DNA of 64,000 nt from Embiotoca jacksoni (GCA_022577435.1 JAKOON010000015.1:17201830-17265829), one strand, 5' to 3'; positions 13,390 to 25,986 are shown, counted from the first letter of the stretch. Notes: generated from the sequence alone by a model not told the origin. Program-made: numbers and translations.

Positions 13390-13620
13390 TGGCGTTTAAT
13401 GGGGCAGCCGTCAGCGTTTGCTATTTAAATTAGCAGAGAAACTGGTAATAAAAGATTTTCACCCGGGCCTTTTTCTCAGTTAATGTTTGATTAGAAATGC
13501 AATGGTTTTAAATTAAGATTTCTTTTCCCCTTGGTATGAAATCAATCAAATTAACGGAAATTGAATTATTTGAGATGGTAATCTATTTAAGCAAACCATT
13601 CACCATGAAAATGTTTTCCT
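13390..13620. promoter_or_regulatory. Candidate conserved regulatory element near the cadm1-like promoter
   Basis: About 2 kb upstream of exon 1; contains CTATTTAAATTAGC, AAATCAATCAAATTAACGG and GTTAATGTTTGATTAG, which resemble homeodomain and PBX/MEIS-type sites. No repeat was recognised. Composition-based only. Confidence 0.22.
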
Positions 13621-14153
13621 CCTGTTTTGAAAGGAAGAATAATTGAATCAGACTGTTGTAAGTGACCCCAACGGCTGAGCCAGAACAAAGCTTATTGAAA
13701 CGAAATGTGGATTTTCTCATGCTTACGTCACACAAGTGAACATACAGGCGCAAGCAGAATGCAGTTTTCCTCACATACAGTACATATCGACTGAAGTCAT
13801 ATATGTGGAAATTAGTGTTTTCAAGCTTCTATCTTGTACAATTATCCACCCTGAGGATTTAAAAAAAAAAAAAACTTATTATAGCACAACAGTATTTATA
13901 AAGTAGAATAGTGTTGCTGCACATTTCTGTCTATCTTTCTTTTCTTTCTTTTTTTCCCCGCTCATCGCAAATTATTACCAGAAATACCACAGGTCATCAA
14001 TTCTTTACGCCTGTGAGGGATTTAACACGTGCACTCGATTGGTTTCCTGCCTCTTTTCTGTCACATTTACATACATGTAGGAACCACATGCAGATCACAT
14101 CTACATGTGTTTTTGAGGAAGGAAACTCTTATTTTAGATTTTTTTTTATTTTT

Positions 14154-14265
14154 TTTTAGATTTTATACACTTTATTAATCCCCGAGGGGAAATTTCTTCA
14201 CTACAGCAGGGGGGCTCTCAGGGGGGAGCTGCTGCAGCAGGCTGCCACTAGCGCGGCGCCAGGTA
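14154..14265 (+). repeat. Teleost interspersed repeat (TTTATTAATCCC family), copy 1
   Basis: ACTTTATTAATCCCCGAGG, GGGGAAATTTCTTC and CTGCAGCAGGCTGCCAC in order. Likely the 3' part of a retroposon; family not determined. Abuts the foldback MITE copy at 14278. Confidence 0.55.
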
Positions 14266-14277
14266 ACCTGACCTGAG

Positions 14278-14632
14278 GTAACACTTGATGGTAAGGGTGC
14301 ATGAATTATCAATCATTTGTGCATAACTTCATGCATAAATACCTCATGAATCTTCAGGAAGTAGTAGTTCAAAGTGTGTCAGAGTTGGTATGTTTGTGTC
14401 TTATTCACAGTAACCTGCAGGTAAATGGACAGCTCCAAGAAATTGTCCAAAAACTTTTTGCACAGAATTAATCATAATCATTGATGATGCCCTCACCTTA
14501 GTTAAAATAATGCGGTGTTCATGCATGAGATCATAAATGAAAAGACTTTGAACTCATGTTACTTCCTGATGATTTAATGAGATACTAATGCAGGAAGTCA
14601 TGCAGTAAATTTCCTTCACCCTTAAGTAAATG
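14278..14632. mobile_element. Second, shorter copy of the foldback MITE
   Basis: Shares GTGTCTTATTCACAGTAACC, CTGCAGGTAAATGGACAG and TGATGATGCCCTCACC with the 7352 copy. The left end GGTAAGGGTGCATGAATTAT is loosely mirrored at the right end by TTCCTTCACCCTTAAG. Most of the left arm is missing. Confidence 0.7.
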
Positions 14633-15971
14633 GTATGTAGACGCTTTGAAACATTTTCTCAGTTGTGTTGCATTAAGTTGAGCATTTTCCACTGATTATT
14701 GACTGTTATAAATCACTTTGTGGTCAATTTAGACTGCTTGTTTGTGAGAGAAAGTACATACACATCCAACATCTTGTGTACGTGTTTGTCAATGAATCTC
14801 CATCATTTTCCCCAATAGAAAACAGGTAAACACCTAATTGTTACACACATGCTACACTTTCTTTAAAAAAAAATGTTTTATATCAGCTGATGCTTGTATA
14901 GGCAATTTTGCATCTGCAGACAAATAGCAGGTGATTGTAATAAATCAGAGGTCACATGGTGCCCTACAGGGGCTTAATGGTAATACATTTGTCAGGGTGT
15001 AGTGTATGTGAAGTTGGCTGGAGAGACCCAAGCATGCGGAAGAGAAATAATGTCACAGCGCTAGTCTGAACTCGGAGAGACTGCAGGGACTTGCACTCTG
15101 CAACTTTGGGCTACTTCAATCCTTTTATGTCTTTCTTATGATCTATGAATATTTCTTCTGCTGCAAGTGGTCCATCTCATCCAACACACAGACCGTTTCT
15201 GTCAGATGTAGCCCACAATCCATATAGACATGAAGATCAAATAGGATTTATACATACATATTTATACATTGTTACATATTTTTTCATAGTCGATTTGTTT
15301 GCATGCAGAAGCTAGACGTCTCAACCATTTATCTGTTTCACAAACCTGAATGTTTCAAACTTTTACTCGTCACTTTCAGTTGACTTTTTCCACTGTTCAC
15401 GTGTTGCTCTTAGCTCTTTAACCCAACCGTTTATCCACAACCTTTACTTCACTGTTTATCTATTAATTTCAGCTTTTTCATATTTCTGTCCAATTGATAC
15501 TTTAGCAAGCAATTGATTATTTCATTCATTCGTATACTTTTAGAAAACTATTTGAAGTGTCTCCCTTATTTAATTGCTTCCTAACTTGTGTCACACTCTC
15601 AACTGCAACTACAGAGTCTGAGGTACGTATTTATTTAAAAAAGGAAAAATCAAATCATAATCACTTTGTTCTTTTAAAAATAACTGAGTTAATCGACCTT
15701 TCAATGTACCCCATGACACCAGCAGTAGTATCCCCGTCGGTTAAAGTGCAGAGAAGGCTTATTATATCTTACTGAGTTCCTAAAAGGTGTTTTTCTGTAC
15801 GTGAGTTTTTGGACTGCATTTACAACACAGGTATCAGCTGTAGACAACAGTCTTAAATCAGAGTGAATCTCGCTGGTGAGCCAAATGGCTGGTGGCTATA
15901 TCTGCTGTTGATGAGGAATAACATGACTGAAATGTATAATTTAAAAGTCTAATTGATGACATAACATCCTG

Positions 15972-15993
15972 TTATATATATATATATATATAT
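15972..15993 (+). repeat. TA microsatellite
   Basis: About 11 TA units between ATCCTGT and GTGCAG. Confidence 0.9.
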
Positions 15994-17394
15994 GTGCAGA
16001 AGCACTTCTAGTCGGAAAAACTACGAGGTGTGAAAAAACCTTTAAGACTTGCAGCAAAACCAAGGAATTTTCCCAATGGGCGACACGTTCATTTACAGCT
16101 CTAACACAGATCACAGTTTTTTCCAGTTTCAATCCGTTTAACGACAGTAACAATCTTCCTCTAAATAGCATTAAATCACATGTTGTTATGGACACATTCT
16201 GATAATAATTAGGCAGAATATTTCTTTAAATGAAGCTTGTATTTGCAAAAATCCAGATTTTACACATACTGTATCTGTTTGTTGGACAGAGGCCGCTTCG
16301 TTCTACAGTGCATGTGGGCTCAAGTCAGTGTCAGCAAATAGTACCATGAGGTGAAGCTCAAACAATTTTCCCCGATATGTTTTTCCCCACTATTTTACCA
16401 ATTAAGCAGGTATTTTCTCCTGGTCCACACTACAGTTCCAACGATTACTCTGCCAAACACACACACACCAATGACTGTGGAATCAGACCTCAGAAAATCC
16501 AATAAAAACGCTTTAACCTTGACAGAGCATGCAGCAATCGTCTGTAATCCTATTGGACACACAAATTAGTCTCTAAGACTGCGCTTTCACACATCACAAT
16601 AATTTCATTTTTCAATTACTGAAATCAAAAGAGCTAATGTTATGGCTTAGAAACATGCAAACAAACGTCTTATTTGTTTTAAACTGCAATTTTATTGATT
16701 TATTTATATTTTAGGGCAAAGGTTGTTGTCTTTCAACCTTTTTTTATAGAGAGATAAAAATGAGCAGGGTCAGCTGAAACGAATGATTGTGCATTCATTT
16801 TTATTTCCAGTCATAAAGCAATGATAGTCTTTTCGACTGTATTGAGCATGTGACATCCTATCTAACATCCTATTGACTCCACAACTGTCTTCTGTAGATT
16901 TGATTGCCTGCTGTTGAAGCAGTGACTGTTTGATCCCCTCATTACATCCACAGAGTAAACTCAAGCAGGTACCTTCAATGAAGACAAAGGTGATGCAGCA
17001 GTTGTACTTAGTGGAGAAGGAAATGTCTGACAGTGAATCTCCGCATCCTCTTTTAAGTTAAAACTATTTCTTTTCTGCACAGTAAGCCGTATGGAGACAC
17101 AAGTGATCATTTTAGCTTTAATGTCATGGTTTAATTAGACAGTAAGTGGCCTGTAAACTGTTAGCTGGGCTTTATAGTGTCCTAATTTGTATGTAAATTC
17201 CCCTTGTTATGATAATACTACACTACAATGTCTCTGTTGTGCTGAGCAGGCAGCAAGGGATGAACTATTTCACAGCTCTAAGAACAGTGGAGGAAGTTAC
17301 CCTATTTTTGTGTGTGTCCGCACAAGGGGAACTTAATTTTAGCTCCGACCCCCCAGATAAGTATATTTTCCCTTTTACAACAGGAAACTGGTGC

Positions 17395-18014
17395 TGTTAT
17401 CTAAGTTATGAAGACAAACTCTACGTGACTAAAATTACGATAGATTAGCTGAACATCCAACCAAACACGATCTTCAACGAACTCGGACATTTCTGTAAAC
17501 TTCAGCAAACACGTGAGCTCAAGAACTGGAGGCTTTTAGAACATTTCGAGTGCCGTCGCCTTGAATACCACAAGTTCATGTGGAGTCTTATAGTGTACAC
17601 AGTCGATACGTCCCCATTTGAATGCAACAATAGTGTCCTTGGGTTCTCAATCTGATCCAGCCCTCGCTCCTCTGCAGCTCGCGCAAACATGGTCGCTGCA
17701 ATGGCCATTCCTTTTGCATTGTGGTCATTTCTATAGATGCTCAAAGAGCTGTTCTCCACAGCTCAGGAAGATTGCACAATCATTTGTAATTTTCTAATTG
17801 CAGGACTCCTCTCTCATACTAAGGACAGATATCATAAAGTCCTGCTGAGCTCAAGGTGAAGTGCCTTCGGATAAAATCACGTTTATCTCATTAGAAACAT
17901 ACATGCTCGGTTTAAGAGATTGAGGTCATTCCAAGTAAAGACCTCGATGCCTCGACATTGAAGCAGCTCGAACCCACACGCTTAGAGAAGGTTTAATATT
18001 GGAATAACAGCGGA
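17395..18014. repeat. 620-bp duplicated block, copy A
   Basis: Matches 21577-22196 base for base in my alignment except for one substitution (ATGGCC here, ATGACC there, near 17704). Starts TGTTATCTAAG and ends GGAATAACAGCGGA. It holds an 85-codon minus-strand open frame (17502-17759) with no recognised domain; a second minus frame also reads protein-like in stretches but has stops. Probably transposon-derived. The right edge abuts hAT-like sequence. Confidence 0.9.
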
Positions 18015-18015
18015 G

Positions 18016-18430
18016 GAGTGAGCCATGAATGGAGCATTTGTAAACACAAGTAGGATTAGAAAAGTGTGCTTCATTATTTAATTCAAGAAACGTCTGCCTT
18101 TTTATTTGACATAGTTAAAATTAGGTGTTTGAAACTTGAAGAGCCTGACTAGTTTAAACTCGTTTGAAAAGTTCATGGTAAATCTGCAGTTTTTATTTCA
18201 TGTTTTTTTTTTAGCTATTTGCATTTCATATACACAACTTTTTTGTTGTTTATTTTATTTCCATATATGTTAAGCTTTTTTTTGTTTGTTTATCTTATGC
18301 TTTGAACGGTGCACAAAGGCTTTGTGTATCACTGCACTATTTTTGTGGAACAAATTTGAGCGGCTCAAAAATGTTTTCTCCACGATGACGAAGGAAAAAT
18401 GAAGCTCTTGAGGCTGGAGCAGTTAAAAAC
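18016..18430 (+). repeat. Truncated hAT-like copy (3' part only)
   Basis: Similar over about 400 bases to 22671-23062, with many substitutions and small indels. The 5' part with the hAT terminus is missing; the 620-bp block sits there instead. Confidence 0.6.
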
Positions 18431-18837
18431 CAAAACGGTGGTTGATGTATGTGTACAGTGATTGGTCGAACACAGGAGCACAGGCAACCGCTATATGTTA
18501 AATACAGTGTAAACAGTAAGCTGGGTAAACTAAAGCAATACAAGACTGAGAAATGGACCGATAGTCCACACTTTATTAAGCCATAAGGGCTCGTTTCTAA
18601 GGCGTAACCCCTGCTCCTCCTAGTCAACAAGATAATTCTGCTGTTTTCAGCGGTTGTTCTGGATTATTCATCTAAAATGTAATCATCCGACTTCAGTCAC
18701 AACACATTCCTGTAAATGTTTCACAATAAAAGCGTTTTTACGAGGGGTTTCTTTCTAATAAAACAATTAACAATTTAATTTAAAATAATGTAGTTTTGTA
18801 AGTTTGTTTTAACCACTGACCGTATATAAAAGTGGAC

Positions 18838-19260
18838 GTAGCTTCCGGGTCTGAAAAATTGTTCCGATGCAGAAGTGTCTTAAGCTGCAATACCACCGAG
18901 TGCCACTAGAGGTCGGCTCCAAAAGCCTCCGACTCCATAGACTAGATTCAACTAGTCTCATAGAATTCCAAGTCTATACATTTTTTCCAGCAATTATCTC
19001 AGTGTCGTTAGCTAAAGTCACTCCTTCTTATTCGTTTTCTGGCGGTCCATCTGAAAATAATCTCGTCATTAATTAGAATGTAAGGTCTAAAAGACGTGTT
19101 TTTGGGGGTGTGTCTGTTTGATTGACAGGTATATGTGGTGCAGTCAGGTTACAGCTATCGGTGGGCGTGGCGTAGTATCGTCAGGTTTCCAATCAGATCA
19201 GTCAGATCCACCGCTCACTCCTCCCCAGCTCGCCCAAATATGGTCATTCACAAACTGCTG
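18838..19260 (+). repeat. Teleost interspersed repeat (GCCACTAGAGG family), copy 1
   Basis: Contains GCAATACCACCGAGTGCCACTAGAGG, GGGTGTGTCTGTTTGATTGACAGGT and TCCTCCCCAGCTCGCCCAAATATGG in order, as in related copies at 21190 and, inverted, at 29680. Superfamily not determined. Confidence 0.65.
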
Positions 19261-21189
19261 CTTGGTATTAACGCATGATGCAGTAACTGACAGCACAAAT
19301 GGTAGCGGATCATAACAAGGCTTCAAGTTGACTTTGTGAATCAGTTAATACATCTTAAATGTAATTAGGACAAATTTAAACCATTCCATTTGTTTTTATT
19401 GGCTGTCATGAGTGACGTACACTTTGGATCCTCAAACACATAAAACATGTACATGAATTTCAACCGGATCAAGAAAACAGAACATTTTATTTCCTCACTT
19501 GGGGAAAAATAGCAGCGGAGCTTCGTTCCGGTGCGCTCTGGCAGTACTGGTGCTACCTCATTTCACAGTTCCCGTTTGCAGTGCGAATATAGACTGCAAA
19601 AGGCCTTAGAAACTATTCAGTTCTGGGGGAAACTCTGCGGGGAACTGATGGTCTGAGGGGCAGCCTCTACTTGATATCTTTTCTGAAATTAGATCACATC
19701 TATAATTTTATGGTAATAGTTCTTGGACATTTTTTATTTCAGTGAATTATCTGACTAAACTGCAACTATTTCTTATGCTCTTTGAAACACTGCACGGACT
19801 GTCAGTCCATAAAAAGTCATGTTCACCACAAAGACTAAAACATACATGCTGTTGTTGTTTTTTTCCCCACGAACCCAAAGACCTGACCAGAGCTGTAGTT
19901 TGGCTTCAGCTAAACACCCTCTACGTTTAACAAAGTCCAACACAGCTTTCACATTTATTTTACTCATCCATCCTTGTCCTTTGTAAATAAGTGAACAAAT
20001 ACCCGAACTATATATGACCCACTTTTAATAATTGTATCCTGAAAGACTGCTGTTATTCACTTTTTTAAATCAGCTCTGTGTAAAAGACACAGCTCATCAA
20101 GCAACAGTCTCAGCATTACAGATTACTTTTCCTCCCCTGTGTTTTAAAAAGTTCCCTTTTAATAAATGGATGAGAACCGCAGTCTGAGGGTCTTTATGAA
20201 GGCAGACAGGATTTCATCAGGTGTGAACAGCAGTGGTTTAGCCAGCCTTAATTGGGTCTCATATTTTTATTCTTTGTCTCTACCACACTGTGTTGGTATA
20301 AAAAGTTAATGAAGGAGTCAAGTGAAATTTAAAAGTTTATCAGATTCTTGCGAACTATAAAATTTAAACGATTCAAAATTCAGTGTCAAAAATCAGATTC
20401 TGTCTTTTTGTCTCCTCTTTGTCTCCTCTCAAGCTGCTGTAACCTACAAATAATCACTGCGTAACTAAGGGTGCGTCAAACACAATGTTTTTATGAGATA
20501 CAAATAAACATTACACTAATGTATTGCTCATGCTGTTAATTGTTTTTTCCTCTTAATGAGAAGAACTAAAACTGTCTCAATCCTGTCACTACTCATCGGA
20601 TCAATATACTGTATGTTACAGTGAGTCGATGACAAATTGGCCCTTTCAATAAGAAACAGATGATTTTGATGTGAGATGAAAAAACATAAGCTTTAAGCAG
20701 ACAGATAAAGTGTTGCATTTAGTATTTAGTTCTCATCTTAACATCTTAATTGATCTGTCTGCCACAGTGGCACTGAGATAACATATTGGTTTTGACTGTG
20801 CTTGTAAATTCATGTACATGAAGCCGTACTGAGTATGTTTAATGAACAGTGCACATGCAGAACAATTTTGTTTTTCACACTTTCTGTCATAAAAGTAAAA
20901 TTTGTGAAAATATTTCACTTTAAAATTTGTCCCTGAATAATTTCATGTTTGCAATACATTTAAGGAGTAATTATCAGATTTTATATTTTAAAAGGATAAA
21001 GGAGTGACCCTGGTATTTTATCTGTTATTAGTATTTTAGTGGGTGTGAATATGTGCTGTATTTGAGTGTAGTTTCTGAAATAAAATGAAATGACTTTTCA
21101 TGATGTACTGTATAAAACATGGCCCCGACCTTCAAAATGTTCTAATCTGAACAATGATTTAAGACAAAACCATAAAAAAAAGGCCTGAA

Positions 21190-21340
21190 AATGAGGCCAA
21201 TGCGGAAGTGCCCTGAAGTGCAATACCACCGAGGGCCACTAGGGGCTGGCTCCAAAAATCCCTAGGTCCAATAGACTCCCTTTCAAATGACATCAACTTC
21301 TCTCGTGAAATACGAAGTAAAAAGTTTCCGACACTGATTA
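21190..21340 (+). repeat. Same family, 5' fragment
   Basis: Shares AAGTGCAATACCACCGAG and GCCACTAGGGGCTGGCTCC with the copy at 18838, then diverges. Confidence 0.6.
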
Positions 21341-21576
21341 GCTGCGTTCAAATGGAACTCGTGAGCTTGTATTTACTACGTGGGAAGTCGGGTGTACCGC
21401 ATGCCGTACGTTGTAAAAACACCGCTGCTAAGCAACGGCAATGTGGACAGCGTCTACAAGCCACAGAGGCGAACAATTTAGCAAGCTAACAGGAGAGTAA
21501 CAAATGCAGGAAATGCAAAGGCACAAAGGGAAAAGATGAGGCTGTTGGAAGATCAACATTTTCCTCAGACGTAGGA

Positions 21577-22196
21577 TGTTATCTAAGTTATGAAGACAAA
21601 CTCTACGTGACTAAAATTACGATAGATTAGCTGAACATCCAACCAAACACGATCTTCAACGAACTCGGACATTTCTGTAAACTTCAGCAAACACGTGAGC
21701 TCAAGAACTGGAGGCTTTTAGAACATTTCGAGTGCCGTCGCCTTGAATACCACAAGTTCATGTGGAGTCTTATAGTGTACACAGTCGATACGTCCCCATT
21801 TGAATGCAACAATAGTGTCCTTGGGTTCTCAATCTGATCCAGCCCTCGCTCCTCTGCAGCTCGCGCAAACATGGTCGCTGCAATGACCATTCCTTTTGCA
21901 TTGTGGTCATTTCTATAGATGCTCAAAGAGCTGTTCTCCACAGCTCAGGAAGATTGCACAATCATTTGTAATTTTCTAATTGCAGGACTCCTCTCTCATA
22001 CTAAGGACAGATATCATAAAGTCCTGCTGAGCTCAAGGTGAAGTGCCTTCGGATAAAATCACGTTTATCTCATTAGAAACATACATGCTCGGTTTAAGAG
22101 ATTGAGGTCATTCCAAGTAAAGACCTCGATGCCTCGACATTGAAGCAGCTCGAACCCACACGCTTAGAGAAGGTTTAATATTGGAATAACAGCGGA
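21577..22196. repeat. 620-bp duplicated block, copy B
   Basis: Second copy, 4182 bp downstream in the same orientation. Just upstream, at about 21347, GCGTTCAAATGGAACTCG is mirrored inside the block by CGTCCCCATTTGAATGCAAC (about 21801), suggesting that the block includes the right part of a short inverted-repeat transposon whose left part survives only here. Confidence 0.9.
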
Positions 22197-22449
22197 ATGG
22201 AGCTGCTGCCACACTGTAAAGCTCCAAACAGGGAGACTGCTACAAAAATAATATAGCCTCAGCACTTGTTTTTTTTTCGTTCGGACTGCGGTGGACAGTG
22301 CAGAGGCCTAATGACACGTACTGAGAGTAAAGGGGATCCACAACAGTAACAAGTCCAAAGTGAGGGCGGCAAAATGTTGTGAATGAGTCAGCGCCCTCGA
22401 CTGTAGGTACTCTGGTTAAACAACAGAAGATAGACATGAAGAGCGTTGC

Positions 22450-23062
22450 ACTGCATTGGTTCTCAACTGATGGGTCGTGTCCCAAAATTGGGCCGCAGTT
22501 GTATGCTTGAAAAAAAAAAAAAAAAAAATCAAGCTTTTACTTTGAAGTTACTTCTGCTGTTTCTGTTGTTTTTGCGTTTCCCACGACGTAGCGTGCGTGT
22601 AGTAGCTGTTTGCTGCAAGTGTTGTAATGACAACAACAACAACCAAGAAATAAGTAGTCAGCTACTGATTGGAACATTTGTAGACACGGGTAGGATTACC
22701 TTACCTGCTGATATTTAACTCAAGAAACGTCTGCTGTTTTATTTGACATAGTTCAAATTAGGTGTTTGAGACTTGAGGAGCGTGACTAGTTTAAACTCGT
22801 TTGAAAAGTTTATGGTAAATATGCAGTTTATATTTCATATCTTTTTTTTGTGTGATTTGCATTTCATAATACACAACTTTTTTGTTGTTTATTTTCTTTG
22901 CATATATTTTAATCTTTTGTGTTGTTTATTTTATGTTTTGAACGGCGCACAAAGGCCTTGTGTATCACACATCATATTGTTGTTGAACAAATTTGAGCGG
23001 CTCAAAACATTTTCTCCTCAATAAAGGAAAAATGTGGTTCTTGAGGCTGGATGAGTTAAAAA
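22450..23062 (+). mobile_element. hAT-like non-autonomous element
   Basis: Begins CTGCATTGGTTCTCAACTGATGG, close to the CAGTGGTTCTCAAC terminus common to hAT elements of fish, followed by the usual TGGGTCGTGTCCCAAAATTGGG and a poly-A tract (22510-22528). The 3' half (from 22671) is about 88% similar to 18031-18430. A clean right terminus and target duplication were not found. Confidence 0.5.
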
Positions 23063-23099
23063 GCACCGTTTTACTGTCTTCCACAGGGGAATGGCTTCA

Positions 23100-23450
23100 T
23101 TTCAATATGTATGTCTAAGCAAATATTCATTGTGCAGAGTGAGTTATGTTAAAGAAAAATTTGAATAAGACAACCTGGATAATGACAACTCACAATTAGT
23201 TTGCAATTCAGAAACTGTAGGACGACTTTCTCATAATTGCTCAGTGCTATAAACCAGACAGCGAATCATTGCAAATTAAAAGCAGCCACATTTGAAATGA
23301 AATACATTGTGATGAGGTAATGCGGTGGTGTAATTAACTAATTTACCCGCTGAGTTATTCAAACCGGAGCGGAGAATGATGGCTTGTGTTTACAGGCTGA
23401 CCCCAATTATCAAAATACTTCATTAGCAACATGCACTGTTGTATGTTGGC
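23100..23450. promoter_or_regulatory. Candidate conserved regulatory element
   Basis: Dense in TAATTA-type and CAATTA cores (GGTGTAATTAACTAATTTAC, CCCCAATTATC, TTCATTAGC) and free of known repeats, lying between the hAT-like copy and the element that hosts Tc1. Composition-based only. Confidence 0.25.
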
Positions 23451-24161
23451 CCAGTAACCTTTGTCATGTCTGCAAGATAGATACTCGACATCTGTCAGAA
23501 CAATATCACGTGTATTACTCCAGTGTTTGACTCACTAATTACTCGTTTTTTAAATTGTGCTCACATATCTTCAGCTGCTTTAGAGTGCAACGAGTGTGCA
23601 AATATTTATTTAATTTTACTATAAAATGTAACAGTAGGAGTTTAATGAAAAATAAATAAATCTGAAAGGGCCAGTCTGATGCTTTTATTCAAGAATAAAT
23701 GAAAAAACAGATTTTTTTTTTTATTTTTTTTTTTTAAAGTCTGTCATCTCACAAGAATACAAATTTCCCTCAGTCTTTTAGGATTTAACTGCAGACAACA
23801 AAGCTACCCTGTTTCATTTTGTGGATAACAATGTTGAATTAAAACTGCAAGCAGTGATATGCGGGCCCTCGCACGCTGCACGTCGGGGATACAGCGGGTC
23901 GGGGCCGCCGGCTCCCCGATGTGCAGCACGCGAGGGTCCGCATATTCCCCCTTGCAGTTTTAAAAAAAAATTCTCGATCTCATTCCTTATTATTCTCCAA
24001 AAAAAAATTGCTTTTTTGGCGGCTTTAACATCTTCAAAACCTCGTGAAAGTTGGTGCCTGACGCAAGTTTCATGAGGTTTGGAGCGTCGTTTGACCTTAA
24101 ACATCATCTTCCTGTGCCACGGCGAAACATCAAACTTAGCCGCATCGCTCTGGCTATACTA

Positions 24162-25771
24162 CAGTGGTGTGAAAAAGTGTTTGCCCCTTCCTGATTTCTT
24201 ATTTGTTTGCATGTTTGTCACACTTAAATGTTTCAGATCATCAAACAAATGTGAATATTAGTCAAAGATAACACAAGTAAACACAAAATGCAGTTTTTAA
24301 ATGAAGGTTTTTATTATTAAGGGAGAAAAACAATCCAAACCCACATGGCCCTGTGTGAAAAAGTGTTTGCCCCCTAAACCTAATAACTGGTTGGGCCACC
24401 CTTAGCAGCAACAACTGCAATCAAGCGTTTGCGATAACTTGCAATGAGTCTTTTACAGCTGTGGAGGGATGTTGGCCCACTCATCTTTGCAGAGTTGTTG
24501 TAATTCAGCCACATTGGAGGGTTTTCCAGCACCAACCACCTTTTTAAGGTCATGCCACAGCATCTCAATAGGATTCAGGTCAGGACTTTGACTAGGCCAC
24601 TCCAAAGTCTTCATTTTGTTTTTCTTCAGCCATTCAGAGGTGGACTTGCTGGTGTGTTTTGGATCATTGTCCTGCTGCAGAACCCAAGTTGGCTTCAGCT
24701 TGAGGTCACGAACAGATGGCCGGACATTCTCCTTCAGGATTTTTTTGGTAGACAGTAGAATTCATGGTTCCATTTAATCACAGCAAGTCTTTCAGGTCCT
24801 GAAGCAACAAAACAGCCCCAGACCATCACACTACCACCATATTTTACTGTTGGTATGATGTTCTTTTTCTGAAATGCGGTGTTACTTTTACGCCAGACGC
24901 AACGGGACACACACCTTCCAAAAAGTTCAACTTTTGTCTCGTCAGTCCACAGAGGATTTTCCCAAAAGTCTTGGGGATCATCAAGATGTTTTCTGGCAAA
25001 AATGAGACGAGCCTTAATGTTCTTTTTGCTCAGCGGTGGTTTTCGTCTTGGAACTCTGCCATGCAGGCCATTTTTGCCGAGTCTCTTTCTTATGGTGGAG
25101 TCATGAACACTGACCTTAACTGAGGCAAGTGAGGCCTGCAGTTCTTTGGATGTTGTTGTGGGGTCTTTTGTGACCTCTCGGATGAGGTCTTGGGGGTAAT
25201 TTTGGTCGGCCGTCCACTCCTGGGAAGGTTCACCACTGTTCCATGTTTTCTCCATTTGTGGATAATGGCTCTCACTGTGGTTCGCTGGAGTCCCAAAGCT
25301 TTAGAAATGGCTTTAGAACCTTTTCCAGACTGATAGATCTCAATTACTTTCTTTCTCATTTGTTCCTGAATTTCTTTGGATCTCGGCATGATGTCTAGCT
25401 TTTGAGGATCTTTTGGTCTACTTCACTTTGTCAGGCAGGTCCTATTTAAGTGATTTCTTGATTGAGAACAGGTGTGGCAGTAATCAGGCCTGGGTGTGGC
25501 TAGAGAAGTTGAACTCAGGTGTGATAAACCACAGTTAAGTTATGTTTTAACAGGAGGGGGCAAACACTTTTTCACACCGGGCCATGTGGGTTTGGATTTT
25601 TTTTTTCTCCCTTAATAATAAAAACCTTCATTTAAAAACTGCATTTTGTGTTTACTTGTGTTATCTTTGACTAATATTTAAATTTGTTTGATGATCTGAA
25701 ACATTTAAGTGTGACAGACATGCAAAAAAATAAGAAATCAGGAAGGGGGCAAACACTTTTTCACACCACTG
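24162..25771 (-). mobile_element. Complete Tc1/mariner-like transposon, copy 1
   Basis: A 1610-bp element bounded by TA dinucleotides, with terminal inverted repeats of about 210 bp beginning CAGTGGTGTGAAAAAGTG. Each inverted repeat holds the motif GTGTGAAAAAGTGTTTGCCCC twice, at its outer and inner ends (24166 and about 24353 on the left, mirrored near 25560 and 25750 on the right); this is the IR/DR layout known from Sleeping Beauty-type fish elements. It carries a broken transposase on the minus strand. It sits inside an older inverted-repeat element, whose halves flank it. Confidence 0.92.
24453..25389 (-). pseudogene. Tc1-like transposase pseudogene, copy 1
   Basis: The frame begins MPRSKEIQEQMRKKVIEIYQ at 25389, a Tc1 N-terminal helix-turn-helix (SKAISKALGLQRTTVRAI), then shifts frame around 25190, resumes with EVTKDPTTTSKELQ and TIRKRLGKNGL (second DNA-binding domain), and continues to the first catalytic aspartate in WTDETKVELFG. 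A second shift occurs near LAVIKWNHEF, and an extra A in a homopolymer near 24740 breaks it again. The distal part still codes the second aspartate region and the NPIE glutamate motif before the TAA. About 310 codons were originally present, near the usual 340. It cannot make a full protein. The first two shifts are shared with copy 2. Confidence 0.88.
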
Positions 25772-25911
25772 TATATACTATATACTATATACAGAAATGA
25801 CTTTTGTGTCACTTTTGGACGAGATGCTATAATATGAATTTTTTTTTTTTAATATTTTGGATGACATACAGTATGAATTTCTTATTACTTTTTGGACCTT
25901 TTTCTGAACTG

Positions 25912-25986
25912 ACATGCATGCCTCAAGTGGGGATCGAACCCAGTTACACCTCACAGAGGCAACTGCTCTAACCACTGCACCACTGT
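25912..25986 (-). repeat. tRNA-derived SINE-like sequence
   Basis: On the minus strand GTGCAGTGGTTAGAGCAG resembles a Pol III A box and GGTTCGATCCC (25930-25940) is a B box, about 30 bases apart. The ends do not pair as an acceptor stem and the anticodon arm is poor, so this is a retroposon head or tRNA relic, not a working tRNA. It lies within the right half of the element hosting Tc1. Confidence 0.45.

Noticed and set aside
25912..25986. Functional tRNA gene
   Set aside because: A and B boxes are present but acceptor and anticodon stems do not pair; kept as a SINE-like repeat.
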